The position numbers and the translations under genes are program-made. A stretch of 11,311 nt of DNA from an uncultured Eubacteriales bacterium (GTDB lineage: Bacteria; Bacillota; Clostridia; Christensenellales; QALW01), in contig URYI01000054.1 in assembly GCA_900552055.1 (NCBI GenBank), positions 1 to 11,311 of the forward strand, given 5' to 3'. The number at the start of each line of letters is the position of its first letter. Within the stretch, counting starts at the first letter, position 1. The notes under the pieces are model-generated. The model did not search any database. It saw nothing but the letters and a program-made list of their open reading frames with translations, and had not been told where the DNA came from. Shown here piece by piece: positions 1 through 6,779 of the stretch.

Positions 1-2
1 CA

Positions 3-62
3 AACGGAGAGAATTTCTTCATTTTCAAGGCAGACGAAGAAGGCGTACTGGGAGTGCGCTGA
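3..62 (+). CDS. C-terminal end of an unidentified upstream gene (partial)
   Basis: An open frame entering from the left edge ends at the TGA at 60-62. Its last residues read NGENFFIFKADEEGVLGVR, a plausible protein end with good codon use. Only 19 residues are visible, so no family can be named. It lies 104 bases upstream of the GH106-like hydrolase on the same strand, with no convincing terminator between them. It could therefore be an earlier gene of the same carbohydrate operon, which is inference. Confidence 0.45.
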   Translation, partial: NGENFFIFKADEEGVLGVR

Positions 63-77
63 TTGAGGATAACGCAG

Positions 78-99
78 AAAATGAAGATATTATCATTTT
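78..99. promoter_or_regulatory. Inverted repeat upstream of the glycoside hydrolase
   Basis: The arms AAAATGA (78-84) and TCATTTT (93-99) are perfect complements around an 8-base AT-rich spacer. The dyad sits about 70 bases upstream of the hydrolase start. It lacks the GC-rich stem and T-run of a terminator, so a regulator-binding site is possible. A weak -35/-10 pair (TTGTAA 115-120, 17-base spacer, TAAAAA 138-143) follows it. No regulator can be assigned. Confidence 0.3.
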
Positions 100-166
100 G
101 AGGCTTATAGTTCCTTGTAAACTGAGGGTAGGGTAAATAAAAACTAAACAAATATTGGAGGTTAGT

Positions 167-3157
167 ATGGATAAGCTTATCAGGGAATTTAAAAATCCCC
201 CGGCGGCATACCGGGGCAAGCCCTTCTGGTGCTGGAACGGAAAGCTGGAGGGGCAAGAACTGGAGCGTCAGCTGGAGGTCTTTGAGAAAATGGGCATGGG
301 CGGCGCATTTTGCCACAGCCGCACCGGCCTGAGGACAGAATACCTTTCAGATGAATGGTTCGAGCTTATAAACCGCTGCGCGGCTAAGGGCAAAAAGGAC
401 GGCATGGAGATATGGCTCTATGACGAGGACCGTTATCCCAGCGGTACAGCGGGCGGCATGGTAACTGAAAACCGCGAATTGGGCATTCATTATCTCCGCC
501 TCAATAAGGCCCAGGGAGATTTTAAATGGCAGGAGGGCGTAATCTGCGCGTTTATCCTGGAATTTAAAGAGGATAAAATTGTACGCAAGGAGCGTATATA
601 TAAGGATGCGGCTGTTCCTGAAAACTGTGAAATATGGTATTTTACTTCGGAAATAATGAATTCCGGCTCCTTTTATAACGGCAATCCCTATGCGGATAAC
701 GCCAATCCTGAGACGGTTGAGCGTTTTATCGAGCTGACCCATAAGCGGTATGTGGAAAAATGCGGGGAGTACATAAAGGACGGTACCATAAAAGGCATAT
801 TTACAGACGAGCCCCATCACGGCGGCGTTATGAACGGCTTCGCCATTTCCAATCCCGACGGCGCGCACCTTATTCCTCATCCTAAGAACCTGTTTAAGCA
901 TTTTGAAAATGAATACGGCTATAAATTGGAGGATTATCTGCCCGAAATATACGCTTTTGACGCTTCGGGACGGGCGGAGCAGGTAAAATGGCATTACATG
1001 CTGCTTTTGCAGAAGCTGTTCCTGGAGAATTTTATGGGCAAGATAAGGGATTACTGCCATGAAAACGGCCTGCTGTTTACAGGACATGTGCTGCACGAGG
1101 ACTGCCTTACGGCTCAGGCGGTTATGCAGGGTTCGGTAATGCGCTGCTATGAATATATGGACTGCCCAGGCGTGGACGTGCTTTGGGAGGAGAACCGGGA
1201 TTATCAGATAGTCAAGCAGCTTTCTTCAGCAGCGCGCCAGCTGGAAAAGCCCTGGCTGCTCAGCGAGCTTTACGGCTGCACCGGCTGGCAGACCAATTTT
1301 GCCTCCTATAAGGCGATGGGGGACTGGCAGGCGCTTCTGGGCATAAATATGCGCTGTCAGCATCTGAGCTTTTACACCATGCAGGGCGAATCCAAGCGTG
1401 ATTACCCGGCCAGCATATTTTATCAGAGCGCGTGGTGGGATCAGTTTGGCGCGGTGGAGGATTATTTCTCCCGCATAAATGTTTTAAGCATGGGCAAAGC
1501 TCTTTGCCGCACGCTGGTAGTCAATCCGGTGGAGAGCGTTTATACCCGCATACATCCGGGCTGGGCCTTCTTCCTCAATGCCGTGGACGAAAAAGTGTGC
1601 AAGCTGGAGGGAGAATACAAAGCGCTTTTCTATATGCTTATTGAAAATAAGATTGATTTTGATTACGGCGACGAGGAGATGATGTCCAGGCTGGCGAGTG
1701 TGAAAGATGGCGTTCTCAGCGTGGGCGCAGGGAAATATGATACGGTTATAGTGCCTCCCTGCCTGACCCTGCGCTCTTCCACCTTTGAGCTTCTGGAAAA
1801 ATTCTCCGCTCAGGGAGGCAAGCTTATACTCATGGGGGATATGCCCGGCCTGGAAAACGCGCTTAAGAGCGACAGGATGGAGAAGCTTCAGGGCGAGCGC
1901 ATACCCTTTGATGAAAAGGAGCTTATGTCCAGACTGCCCGTGCCCCCGGCGACTGTTAAAAAAGAGGGCGAAAATGTCAAAGCAATTCTCTCCCGCGTAA
2001 CCTTGATAGGGGACAGATTATTTGTATATCTTATCAATAACGACCGGGTAAATCCGGTGGGGCCTGTTGATATTGAAATTGAGGGAGAGGGCGTCCTTGA
2101 GCGCTGGGACGCGCGTACGGGCGAAATAACCCGGCTGCCCGGCGGGATGAAGCTGGAGAAAACCTTTGCGCCGGGAGAAGAAATAATTCTCTGCCGCTGC
2201 GCTTCCAGCCAGGCTGCTCTGCCTGAAAATTATTCCTTGGGCGAAGAAAGAACTATTTCAGAATTTGCCTATAAGCTGGAGGAACCGAACGTATGCGTGC
2301 TTGACCAGGTGAGCATAAAAGTGGATGACGAGGAATTTATGCCTGTGCAGGAGATACTTAAGGCGGATATTTATTTAAGGGACCGCTTTAAGATAGAACG
2401 GCGTTCGGGCGAGATGCTTCAGCCGTGGTATAAAGAGTCCCGCAATATTAAGGAGGAAAACGTCTGCCGCCTTACCATGCGCTTTGAATTTGAATGCGAA
2501 TACGTCACGGATATGAAGCTTGCGCTTGAGACCCCCGAATTATTTGAGGTGAAAATCAACGGCCATGAAGTGCATGCCGGCGGCGATTGGTTTATTGACC
2601 CCTGCATCAAAACAGCGGACATTCCTGCCGGCGTAATAAAGCCTGGAATAAACCAAGTGGTTCTGACCACCAATTTTAACGGAGGAGTTAATCTTGAGGC
2701 GCTGTATATTCTCGGACAGTTCGGCGTCCGCATTGACGGACTGCGCCGGATTATAGAACAGCTGCCCAAAACTCTTGCGGCCGGGGATATCTGCTCTCAG
2801 GGTCTGCCCTTCTACGGCGGCGTGATAGAATATATCATGCCTGAAGCAATAAAGGGCAGGACGAGAGTCAGCGCGCTCTTTGACGGCGCATGCCTTCAGG
2901 CGAACAGCGGCGAAAACAATTCCCTTATAGCCTTTGCGCCCTATTATACGGATATAGACGCTCAGGGACCGCTTTCTCTGCGCCTTTACCTTACCCGCAG
3001 AAACACCTTCGGCCCCCTGCATATGAAGCCGGCTACAGCCTTTTCTTACGGCCCGGAAAATTTCGTGACCCAGGGCGAGAACTTTGACTATACCGGCTAC
3101 ATGCTCCTGCCCGCAGGACTTAGGGAGCCTGTTAAGCTGACGGCGCTTAAAAAATAA
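167..3157 (+). CDS. GH106-like glycoside hydrolase (alpha-L-rhamnosidase type)
   Basis: A 996-residue protein resembling the GH106 / alpha-L-rhamnosidase-like family of large multidomain enzymes that release terminal sugars (rhamnose in characterised members) from plant or microbial glycans. The N-terminal signature is FWCWNGKLEGQELERQ near residue 20. The catalytic region continues with TDEPHHGG (E215), GHVLHEDC, SELYGCTGW (E367) and MQGESKRDYP. E215 and E367 are the best acidic catalytic candidates, by inference. Residues from about 700 on look beta-rich, consistent with a galactose-binding-like accessory domain. There is no signal peptide, so the enzyme is probably cytoplasmic and acts on imported oligosaccharides. 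The start is the ATG at 167, with GGAGG at 157-161 five bases upstream. A TTG at 155 would put that site inside the gene and is rejected. A hairpin terminator follows the stop. The exact substrate is not determinable. Confidence 0.85.
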   Translation: MDKLIREFKNPPAAYRGKPFWCWNGKLEGQELERQLEVFEKMGMGGAFCHSRTGLRTEYLSDEWFELINRCAAKGKKDGMEIWLYDEDRYPSGTAGGMVTENRELGIHYLRLNKAQGDFKWQEGVICAFILEFKEDKIVRKERIYKDAAVPENCEIWYFTSEIMNSGSFYNGNPYADNANPETVERFIELTHKRYVEKCGEYIKDGTIKGIFTDEPHHGGVMNGFAISNPDGAHLIPHPKNLFKHFENEYGYKLEDYLPEIYAFDASGRAEQVKWHYMLLLQKLFLENFMGKIRDYCHENGLLFTGHVLHEDCLTAQAVMQGSVMRCYEYMDCPGVDVLWEENRDYQIVKQLSSAARQLEKPWLLSELYGCTGWQTNFASYKAMGDWQALLGINMRCQHLSFYTMQGESKRDYPASIFYQSAWWDQFGAVEDYFSRINVLSMGKALCRTLVVNPVESVYTRIHPGWAFFLNAVDEKVCKLEGEYKALFYMLIENKIDFDYGDEEMMSRLASVKDGVLSVGAGKYDTVIVPPCLTLRSSTFELLEKFSAQGGKLILMGDMPGLENALKSDRMEKLQGERIPFDEKELMSRLPVPPATVKKEGENVKAILSRVTLIGDRLFVYLINNDRVNPVGPVDIEIEGEGVLERWDARTGEITRLPGGMKLEKTFAPGEEIILCRCASSQAALPENYSLGEERTISEFAYKLEEPNVCVLDQVSIKVDDEEFMPVQEILKADIYLRDRFKIERRSGEMLQPWYKESRNIKEENVCRLTMRFEFECEYVTDMKLALETPELFEVKINGHEVHAGGDWFIDPCIKTADIPAGVIKPGINQVVLTTNFNGGVNLEALYILGQFGVRIDGLRRIIEQLPKTLAAGDICSQGLPFYGGVIEYIMPEAIKGRTRVSALFDGACLQANSGENNSLIAFAPYYTDIDAQGPLSLRLYLTRRNTFGPLHMKPATAFSYGPENFVTQGENFDYTGYMLLPAGLREPVKLTALKK

Positions 3158-3178
3158 AATTTTATATCCTCAAAATTA

Positions 3179-3226
3179 AAACAGCGCGCCGGGACTTGTA
3201 ATTAACAGTGTCCCGGCGCGCTGTTT
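3179..3226 (+). terminator. Strong hairpin terminator after the hydrolase
   Basis: A perfect 17-base-pair stem pairs 3179-3195 with 3210-3226 around a 14-base loop. The core arm is ACAGCGCGCCGGGAC. An A-rich stretch precedes it and only a short T-rich stretch (TTTAAAT) follows. It lies 21 bases after the hydrolase stop. The weak T-run means it may act mainly as a transcript-end or mRNA-stabilising structure. Confidence 0.75.
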
Positions 3227-3287
3227 AAATAAAGCTTTAGCGCAGGCAATCCGCCAGCTGTGCTGAAGAGGATAGAAATCTTAAGCT

Positions 3288-3307
3288 GCAAGGGAACTCT
3301 CTTTTGC
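3288..3307 (+). other. Small hairpin upstream of the tnpA relic
   Basis: The arms GCAAGGGA and TCTTTTGC pair over 8 positions (two G-T wobbles) around the loop ACTC, about 43 bases before the relic's start codon. IS200 elements carry hairpins at the left end and upstream of tnpA, so this may be what remains of one. Position and shape are the only support. Confidence 0.25.
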
Positions 3308-3349
3308 TGGAATTGAAGCAGGCTCATTAACTGCGCCAAAGTAAGGGGG

Positions 3350-3837
3350 ATGACGATGAAGGATAAACAGAGTTCGCCGCATTCCCAAAGGAGATGCCGG
3401 CGCCATATAGTATTTGTTCCGAAATATTGCAGGACGGATATGTATGGAAAAATTAATGAGGACGCAAGGCAGGCGTACCAGGAAAGACATGAGGGCGAAA
3501 GGGGGAGAGTTAAGGAAACGGAGGCGAATCAGAATCGCATACGCATGCGGCATACCGCCAAGCATAGATGCAGCGCAGTTTACGGGGCGCTTAAAAGAAA
3601 AAACAGTATGATTATATTTGACGGGTATGTCAAAGTACAAATGCACAGCCATTCTGGAACGCCGGGGATATTATGCGATACGGTTGACTGCAATAAAAAG
3701 GGATAGGTAAATACATCAGAAATCAGTTGCAGGAAGATATTGCGGCAGACAAGATCGGTTTTAAGGAATATCCTGATTGGATTACGGGCAGGAAAAGTGC
3801 CGTTGGAAAAACAGGCCGCTTTATTTGCAGCCTGTAA
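3350..3837 (+). pseudogene. tnpA: Degraded IS200-type transposase TnpA
   Basis: Relic of the single-domain Y1 HUH transposase of IS200/IS605 elements. Family-typical pieces appear in order but in different frames. RRHIVFVPKY is in the frame of the ATG at 3350. GIPPSIDAAQFTGRLKEK (about 3550-3600) is in a second frame. KNSMIIFDGY and then CDTV are back in the first frame. YIRNQLQEDIAADKIGFKEY (from 3712) is in a third, ending at the TAA at 3835-3837. At least three frameshifts are needed. The catalytic His-X-His position, DHIHM in active members, reads NRIRM here, so both histidines are arginine. The tyrosine codon at 3712-3714 aligns with the family's nucleophile (YIRNQ) but is cut off from the start by a stop at 3704-3706. 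A ribosome binding site (AAGGGGG) precedes the ATG. No accessory tnpB is present. The element is dead in cis. Confidence 0.85.
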
Positions 3838-3859
3838 AAGGAATGCGGTTATCAGTCTT

Positions 3860-3876
3860 ATTCCGTGAGTCGGAAT
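3860..3876. other. Short dyad downstream of the tnpA relic
   Basis: The arms ATTCCG (3860-3865) and CGGAAT (3871-3876) flank the loop TGAGT, 23 bases past the relic's last stop. A right-end hairpin is expected at this side of an IS200 element, so this may be its remnant. There is no T-run on either strand, so a terminator role is unlikely. The true element boundary cannot be placed. Confidence 0.25.
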
Positions 3877-3947
3877 GCGTTTGCCTGTGATATACCCTTT
3901 CAGGACTTATGCATTGCCATATAACGAGTTTCGTGCAGTGTTTTAAT

Positions 3948-4778
3948 TCAACAAAAATCTTTTTTTGACCTCTGCCTGGCCGCTTCGTATAAAAAGACCG
4001 TAGCCGCGCAGCCAATATTAAGGGAGGAGGCGCTGGAATGCTCGCTCATGGGGATGGTGGCCAACAGGTCGCAGGCGGCTTTAAAGGAGCTGTTCAGGCC
4101 AAAGGTTTCGTTGCCTATCATTATTAAAGAGGGGGAACGCAGATTTAAATTATAGATGCTGTGCTGTTTGTGGGCAGTGGTACCTATAATCTGCATGTTT
4201 TCATATTTGCTCCTGAGATATTGAATATAATTAAAAAGGGTAGTATTATCATTTACCCGGACGCAGTTTACATTAAAAAAAGAACCCATAGAAGCGGAGA
4301 TTACGTCCGGCTCATATAAATCTACCGCATGGCCGGTTATTATAACTCCGTTTACGCCGAAGGAGTCGCAGGAACGCAGGATAGTCCCCAGATTTCCCTT
4401 ATTGGAGGGCTTGTCCAGCAGCACTATCAGGGGATTTTCTCCAAGAGGTATGCTTTTTAGATTGTCTTCCCGCATTTTTATTACTGCAAGCAGTTCGGAG
4501 GTATCCTCTTTAGAGCTGAGCTCGGCCATTAAAGCAGAGGTCAGCTCATAATTGGTCTGTGTGCGGACATTTTTGAGCATATCTTTGGCCCAGTCTGAAA
4601 GGGCTGCCTCTCCGCTGTATATAAAGGAATTTATCTCCCAGCCGTTTTTTACCGCCTGGTTTATATTGCGCACGCCTTCAGCAAAAAATTCATTATATCT
4701 GTATCTCTTGTTGCGGTTGGTTTTAAGCACCTCGAATTTTTGATAAGCGGCGTTTTTAGAATAAATTTTAACGACCAT
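3948..4778 (-). CDS. SpoU/TrmH-family RNA 2'-O-methyltransferase
   Basis: A SPOUT-fold enzyme that transfers a methyl group from S-adenosylmethionine to a ribose 2'-OH in rRNA or tRNA. In a 276-residue numbering, motif 1 is SNKGNLGTILRSCDSFG (125-141) with the conserved Arg135. Motif 2 is LIMIGNETFGL (218-228). Motif 3 is IPMSEHSSASSLNIGCAATV (242-261), the trefoil-knot cofactor site. The first 100 or so residues fit the usual N-terminal RNA-substrate-binding domain. The ATG at 4778 has AGGT close upstream and a GGGGG run further back. An in-frame ATG at 4808 would add ten residues but has no ribosome binding site, so the shorter form is preferred. A good minus-strand promoter lies at 5081-5109, giving a leader near 295 bases. 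The methylated nucleotide cannot be predicted. The gene converges on the IS200 relic and no clear terminator is seen. Confidence 0.9.
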   Translation of the reverse strand: MVVKIYSKNAAYQKFEVLKTNRNKRYRYNEFFAEGVRNINQAVKNGWEINSFIYSGEAALSDWAKDMLKNVRTQTNYELTSALMAELSSKEDTSELLAVIKMREDNLKSIPLGENPLIVLLDKPSNKGNLGTILRSCDSFGVNGVIITGHAVDLYEPDVISASMGSFFNVNCVRVNDNTTLFNYIQYLRSKYENMQIIGTTAHKQHSIYNLNLRSPSLIMIGNETFGLNSSFKAACDLLATIPMSEHSSASSLNIGCAATVFLYEAARQRSKKDFC

Positions 4779-4973
4779 TTTACCTATGCCCCCATACCCG
4801 TTTGACATTTGCGGCGTTAGTGTCCAAGGTATAATGCGTTTCGCTTTTTTGCCTGTTTTCGGTGTTATCCTTAGCCGGCATAGCTTTGTGTGTGCCTTTT
4901 TGCCCTGAAAATGCGCAAATTACCGAGAACTGAACCTGCGAAACCAGAATACGCTTATTTGCCTGTCTGCAAG

Positions 4974-4999
4974 GCGCCCGGACGATATGTGCCGGGCGC
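4974..4999. other. GC-rich hairpin in the methyltransferase leader
   Basis: The arms GCGCCCGG (4974-4981) and CCGGGCGC (4992-4999) form a perfect 8-base-pair stem with a 10-base loop. It lies inside the predicted leader of the methyltransferase transcript. There is no T-run on either strand, so it is not a standard terminator. The rest of 4779-5080 shows no gene or RNA family I recognise. Confidence 0.45.
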
Positions 5000-5080
5000 G
5001 CATGGCACGCAATCAACAAGCGTGGAAGCAAATTCAGCTTTTAAAAGTCGCATTATCACACTCATACTAACGCTGCCTGT

Positions 5081-5109
5081 ATTTTAGCATAATGCGCGTA
5101 ATATTTCAA
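5081..5109 (-). promoter_or_regulatory. Promoter reading toward the methyltransferase
   Basis: On the minus strand, TTGAAA (5104-5109) is separated by exactly 17 bases from TAAAAT (5081-5086). The -10 is preceded by TGC, making it an extended -10. The predicted transcription start is near 5074, about 295 bases before the methyltransferase start. Confidence 0.6.
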
Positions 5110-5127
5110 CGCGGTATTATTTTACGG

Positions 5128-5144
5128 GAAATAGGCGCTATTTC
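5128..5144. promoter_or_regulatory. Dyad between two divergent promoters
   Basis: GAAATAG (5128-5134) and CTATTTC (5138-5144) are perfect complements around GCG. The dyad lies 19 bases upstream of the minus-strand -35 and about 100 bases upstream of the plus-strand promoter. A shared operator is possible, but no cognate regulator is encoded next to it. Confidence 0.35.
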
Positions 5145-5239
5145 TGCGTCTGCTGTTTAAGCTGCATTTAATCCTTACCAAACTGTAAGAAATGGACGGG
5201 TAAATGTAAGCTGATTCGCTGGCGCGTTAAAAAGGTTTT

Positions 5240-5248
5240 TGGTATAAT
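5240..5248 (+). promoter_or_regulatory. Extended -10 promoter of the transglycosylase
   Basis: TGGTATAAT gives a perfect -10 (5243-5248) with the TGn extension. No good -35 exists at 17-base spacing, which is tolerated by extended -10 promoters. The expected transcript start is near 5255, about 105 bases before the chosen start codon. Confidence 0.6.
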
Positions 5249-5359
5249 AGAAATATAGAGATAAATCCTGCGCGGCAGGCTGGGCGCTTAAATATGCGCC
5301 GTGATATTTCAGGCCTGAAGGGCGCAAAGGAATTGGACCGTATCTTGAAGGTGATGTTA

Positions 5360-6097
5360 ATGAAGAAAAGAACAGGTACTGTTTTAAAAATAGTAGTGAT
5401 AGTAATTCTGGCGGTTTTGTTCCTGCTGGCTGTTGCAGGGGCGTATTTTGCCATCAAGGGCTATAAGATGTATGCGAGCGCCGTAGAAGAAACTCCCATT
5501 GAGGAAAAGGTGGAAAGCATACGCAGCATGGATAATTTTATTGAGTTCGAGGAGCTGCCTGAAATATATGTGGACGCAGTTATATCGGTTGAAGATAAAC
5601 GCTTCTGGACGCACGGCGGCATAGACTTTTTAGCCATTATGCGGGCTGTCTGGAAGGATATAACCACGTTTTCCTTTGCCGAAGGGGGCAGTACAATCAC
5701 TCAGCAGCTCATGAAGAACCAATATTTTACCCAGGAGAAAAAGCTGGAACGGAAATTTGCGGAGGTATTTGCCGCGGTAGCGCTGGAAAAGGAGTATTCT
5801 AAAGAGGATATTTTTGAACTGTATGTCAATACGATATATTTCGGAAGCGGCTATTACGGTATTTATGATGCGGCTCAGGGCTATTTCGGAAAGGAGCCGT
5901 CCGAACTGACTGAATATGAGGCGGTCATGCTGGCGGGCCTGCCCAATGCACCTTCGGCCTATTCGCCCGATACCAGCCCCGAATTGGCAGTTCAGCGGAC
6001 TAATCAGGTGCTGGAGAGAATGGTCGCATGCGGCGTTATATCTCAGGAGAAAGCGGACAGCATAGCTTCACAAGACTTGGTTCAGGCAGGCGGCTGA
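5360..6097 (+). CDS. Monofunctional GT51 peptidoglycan transglycosylase
   Basis: Polymerises lipid II into glycan strands at the outer face of the membrane. In the 245-residue form, residues 8-30 are a single N-terminal membrane anchor. They are followed by the GT51 motifs: SVEDKRFWTHGGID (catalytic Glu79), GGSTITQQLMKN (109-120), RKFAEVFAAVALEKEYS (131-147, Glu135), IFELYVNTIYFG and LAGLPNAPSAYSP (191-203). No transpeptidase domain follows, so it is monofunctional rather than a class A PBP, and its length fits that type. The start is the ATG at 5360, with AAGG (5348-5351) eight bases upstream. An ATG at 5294 would add 22 charged residues and lacks a ribosome binding site. The frame stays open for 74 codons beyond the TGA at 6095-6097, into tandem repeats. 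Confidence 0.92.
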   Translation: MKKRTGTVLKIVVIVILAVLFLLAVAGAYFAIKGYKMYASAVEETPIEEKVESIRSMDNFIEFEELPEIYVDAVISVEDKRFWTHGGIDFLAIMRAVWKDITTFSFAEGGSTITQQLMKNQYFTQEKKLERKFAEVFAAVALEKEYSKEDIFELYVNTIYFGSGYYGIYDAAQGYFGKEPSELTEYEAVMLAGLPNAPSAYSPDTSPELAVQRTNQVLERMVACGVISQEKADSIASQDLVQAGG

Positions 6098-6124
6098 GGG
6101 AAAAGGATATTTTTAACCAAAGCT

Positions 6125-6322
6125 ATGCTCCAGCGGCTGACGGCTTTCTTTCAAGACATTGATCCGCAGGAATATGCTTACGCTGAAAAGGTAAATTATG
6201 TGCGAGAGATTTGCTGTCAGGGCATTGATCCGCAGGAATATGCTTATGCTGAAAAGATAAATTATGTGCGAGAGATTTACTGTCAAGACATTGATCCGCA
6301 GGCATATGCCTGCTGGGGGTAA
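6125..6322 (+). CDS. Possible small repeat protein or transglycosylase extension
   Basis: A 65-residue open frame made largely of a 22-residue repeat (core DIDPQEYAYAEKINYVREIY), ending in QAYACWG. The ATG at 6125 has no ribosome binding site within normal range; AAAAGG lies about 17 bases upstream. The frame is the same as that of the transglycosylase, and no stop occurs between its TGA and this ORF. It may be a lost or readthrough-dependent extension, a separate small protein, or merely an open frame through a DNA repeat. Between copies 1 and 2, three of five changes alter the amino acid, so purifying selection is not evident. No family is recognised. Confidence 0.25.
   Translation: MLQRLTAFFQDIDPQEYAYAEKVNYVREICCQGIDPQEYAYAEKINYVREIYCQDIDPQAYACWG
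6151..6309. repeat. 66-base tandem repeat, about 2.4 copies
   Basis: Copies start at 6151, 6217 and 6283. The first two are full length and the third is truncated. Copies 1 and 2 differ at five positions, all transitions. The period is a multiple of three, giving 22-residue repeats on both strands. Units are directly adjacent with no spacers, so this is not a CRISPR array. Confidence 0.9.
6298..6313. repeat. Perfect 16-base palindrome in the last repeat copy
   Basis: GCAGGCATATGCCTGC is its own reverse complement. It replaces the matching part of the other copies, which read GCAGGAATATGCTTAC and are not palindromic. It marks the point where the third copy stops matching. Confidence 0.6.
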
Positions 6323-6354
6323 AATTTAATTAATGGATTTAAATACTCTTGGCT

Positions 6355-6378
6355 GCTCCGCTTCCGTCGGAGCCTTTT
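6355..6378 (+). terminator. Weak terminator after the transglycosylase/repeat region
   Basis: GCTCCG (6355-6360) pairs with CGGAGC (6368-6373) around a 7-base loop. TTTT follows at 6375-6378. The stem is short, but it is the only terminator-like structure between the transglycosylase and the next genes on this strand. Confidence 0.45.
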
Positions 6379-6409
6379 AATTGCATCTGGCCGTTTACTA
6401 TTAACGCAA

Positions 6410-6424
6410 GCCCATTGATTGGGC
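6410..6424 (-). terminator. Weak hairpin after the small regulator
   Basis: GCCCA and TGGGC pair around a 5-base loop, 23 bases beyond the stop of the minus-strand regulator. There is no T-run on that strand, so termination would be inefficient. Confidence 0.25.
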
Positions 6425-6446
6425 CGTGCAGGGTTTTAATTGCCGG

Positions 6447-6614
6447 TTATATTTTTTTACCGCTGTCCCTAAAGGTAAATACGCCGTCATAGTCGCAGTT
6501 CAATGCTTCGGCTATGGCGTGCAAATCCTTTTCGGAGAGGTTGTCCCGCGCAAGCTTATTGCTTAAATTATTGCCGGTAGTGCCAAGTTTTTCGGCCAGT
6601 TCTTTTATGTTCAT
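6447..6614 (-). CDS. Small Cro/C1-type helix-turn-helix regulator
   Basis: A 55-residue protein starting MNIKELAEKLGTTGNNLSNK and ending FTFRDSGKKI. ELAEKLGTTGNNLSNKLARD (5-24) matches the two helices of a Cro/C1 (XRE-type) helix-turn-helix, and LSEKDLHAIAEALNCDY (26-42) the third and fourth helices. It is essentially a bare DNA-binding domain, a compact form common in clostridia. The ATG at 6614 lacks a clear ribosome binding site. A possible promoter (TTTTCA, 17 bases, TATAAC, minus strand) would start the transcript only a few bases before the ATG, suggesting a nearly leaderless message. Overlapping dyads lie directly upstream. The gene is divergent from the ABC operon, so regulating itself and that operon is the natural hypothesis. 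Confidence 0.8.
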   Translation of the reverse strand: MNIKELAEKLGTTGNNLSNKLARDNLSEKDLHAIAEALNCDYDGVFTFRDSGKKI

Positions 6615-6624
6615 ATTTATATTA

Positions 6625-6646
6625 GTTATATTACTATAACATATAG
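6625..6646. promoter_or_regulatory. Overlapping operator-like dyads upstream of the regulator
   Basis: GTTATA and TATAAC (6625-6640) form a dyad with a 4-base centre. It overlaps a second dyad, CTATA and TATAG (6634-6646), with a 3-base centre. They begin 11 bases upstream of the regulator's start codon and overlap its likely -10 region, the usual place for an autoregulatory operator. AT-richness makes chance dyads more likely. Confidence 0.4.
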
Positions 6647-6750
6647 ATGAAAATATTTCTACTTAGCAGAGCGGGGCCGCGGCATTTGGGCGTTTTCACA
6701 GGAAGAACGGCGATTGGGGGCTTTAGCCGGGTGCTGTATCAGCAGGGCGC

Positions 6751-6779
6751 TTGACCGCTTTAGACGACCTATGTATAAT
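6751..6779 (+). promoter_or_regulatory. Vegetative promoter of the ABC exporter operon
   Basis: TTGACC (6751-6756), a 17-base spacer and a perfect TATAAT (6774-6779). The expected start is near 6786, leaving an untranslated leader of about 180 bases before the ATPase. The leader contains two short, mutually exclusive pairings (TATGC 6911-6915 with GCATA 6919-6923, or ATGCT 6901-6905 with AGCAT 6918-6922). It matches no riboswitch I recognise. Between 6647 and 6750 I see no convincing gene. Confidence 0.7.

Noticed and set aside
155..166. TTG at 155 as start of the glycoside hydrolase
   Set aside because: It would place the ribosome binding site GGAGG inside the coding region; the ATG at 167 fits that site.
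347..1096. 249-codon minus-strand open frame inside the hydrolase gene
   Set aside because: It lies wholly antisense to a clear GH106-like gene, lacks a ribosome binding site, and has a composition typical of an antisense shadow.
4802..4835. TTGACA and TATAAT pair on the plus strand
   Set aside because: The hexamers are 22 bases apart, too far for a vegetative promoter, and no plausible gene follows on that strand.
4780..5031. 83-codon minus-strand open frame upstream of the methyltransferase
   Set aside because: It would start at a TTG without a ribosome binding site, and its Arg/His/Cys-rich composition does not look like a real protein. The region is better read as leader.
6123..6305. 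60-codon minus-strand open frame through the tandem repeat
   Set aside because: It is open only because the repeat period is a multiple of three; no ribosome binding site was found and its composition is poor.
6151..6309. Possible CRISPR array
   Set aside because: The 66-base units are directly adjacent with no unique spacers, and there are no cas genes.
6647..6754. 35-codon ORF starting MKIFLLSRAG between the regulator and the ABC promoter
   Set aside because: No ribosome binding site precedes the ATG, its end runs into the -35 of the ABC promoter, and no family resemblance is seen.
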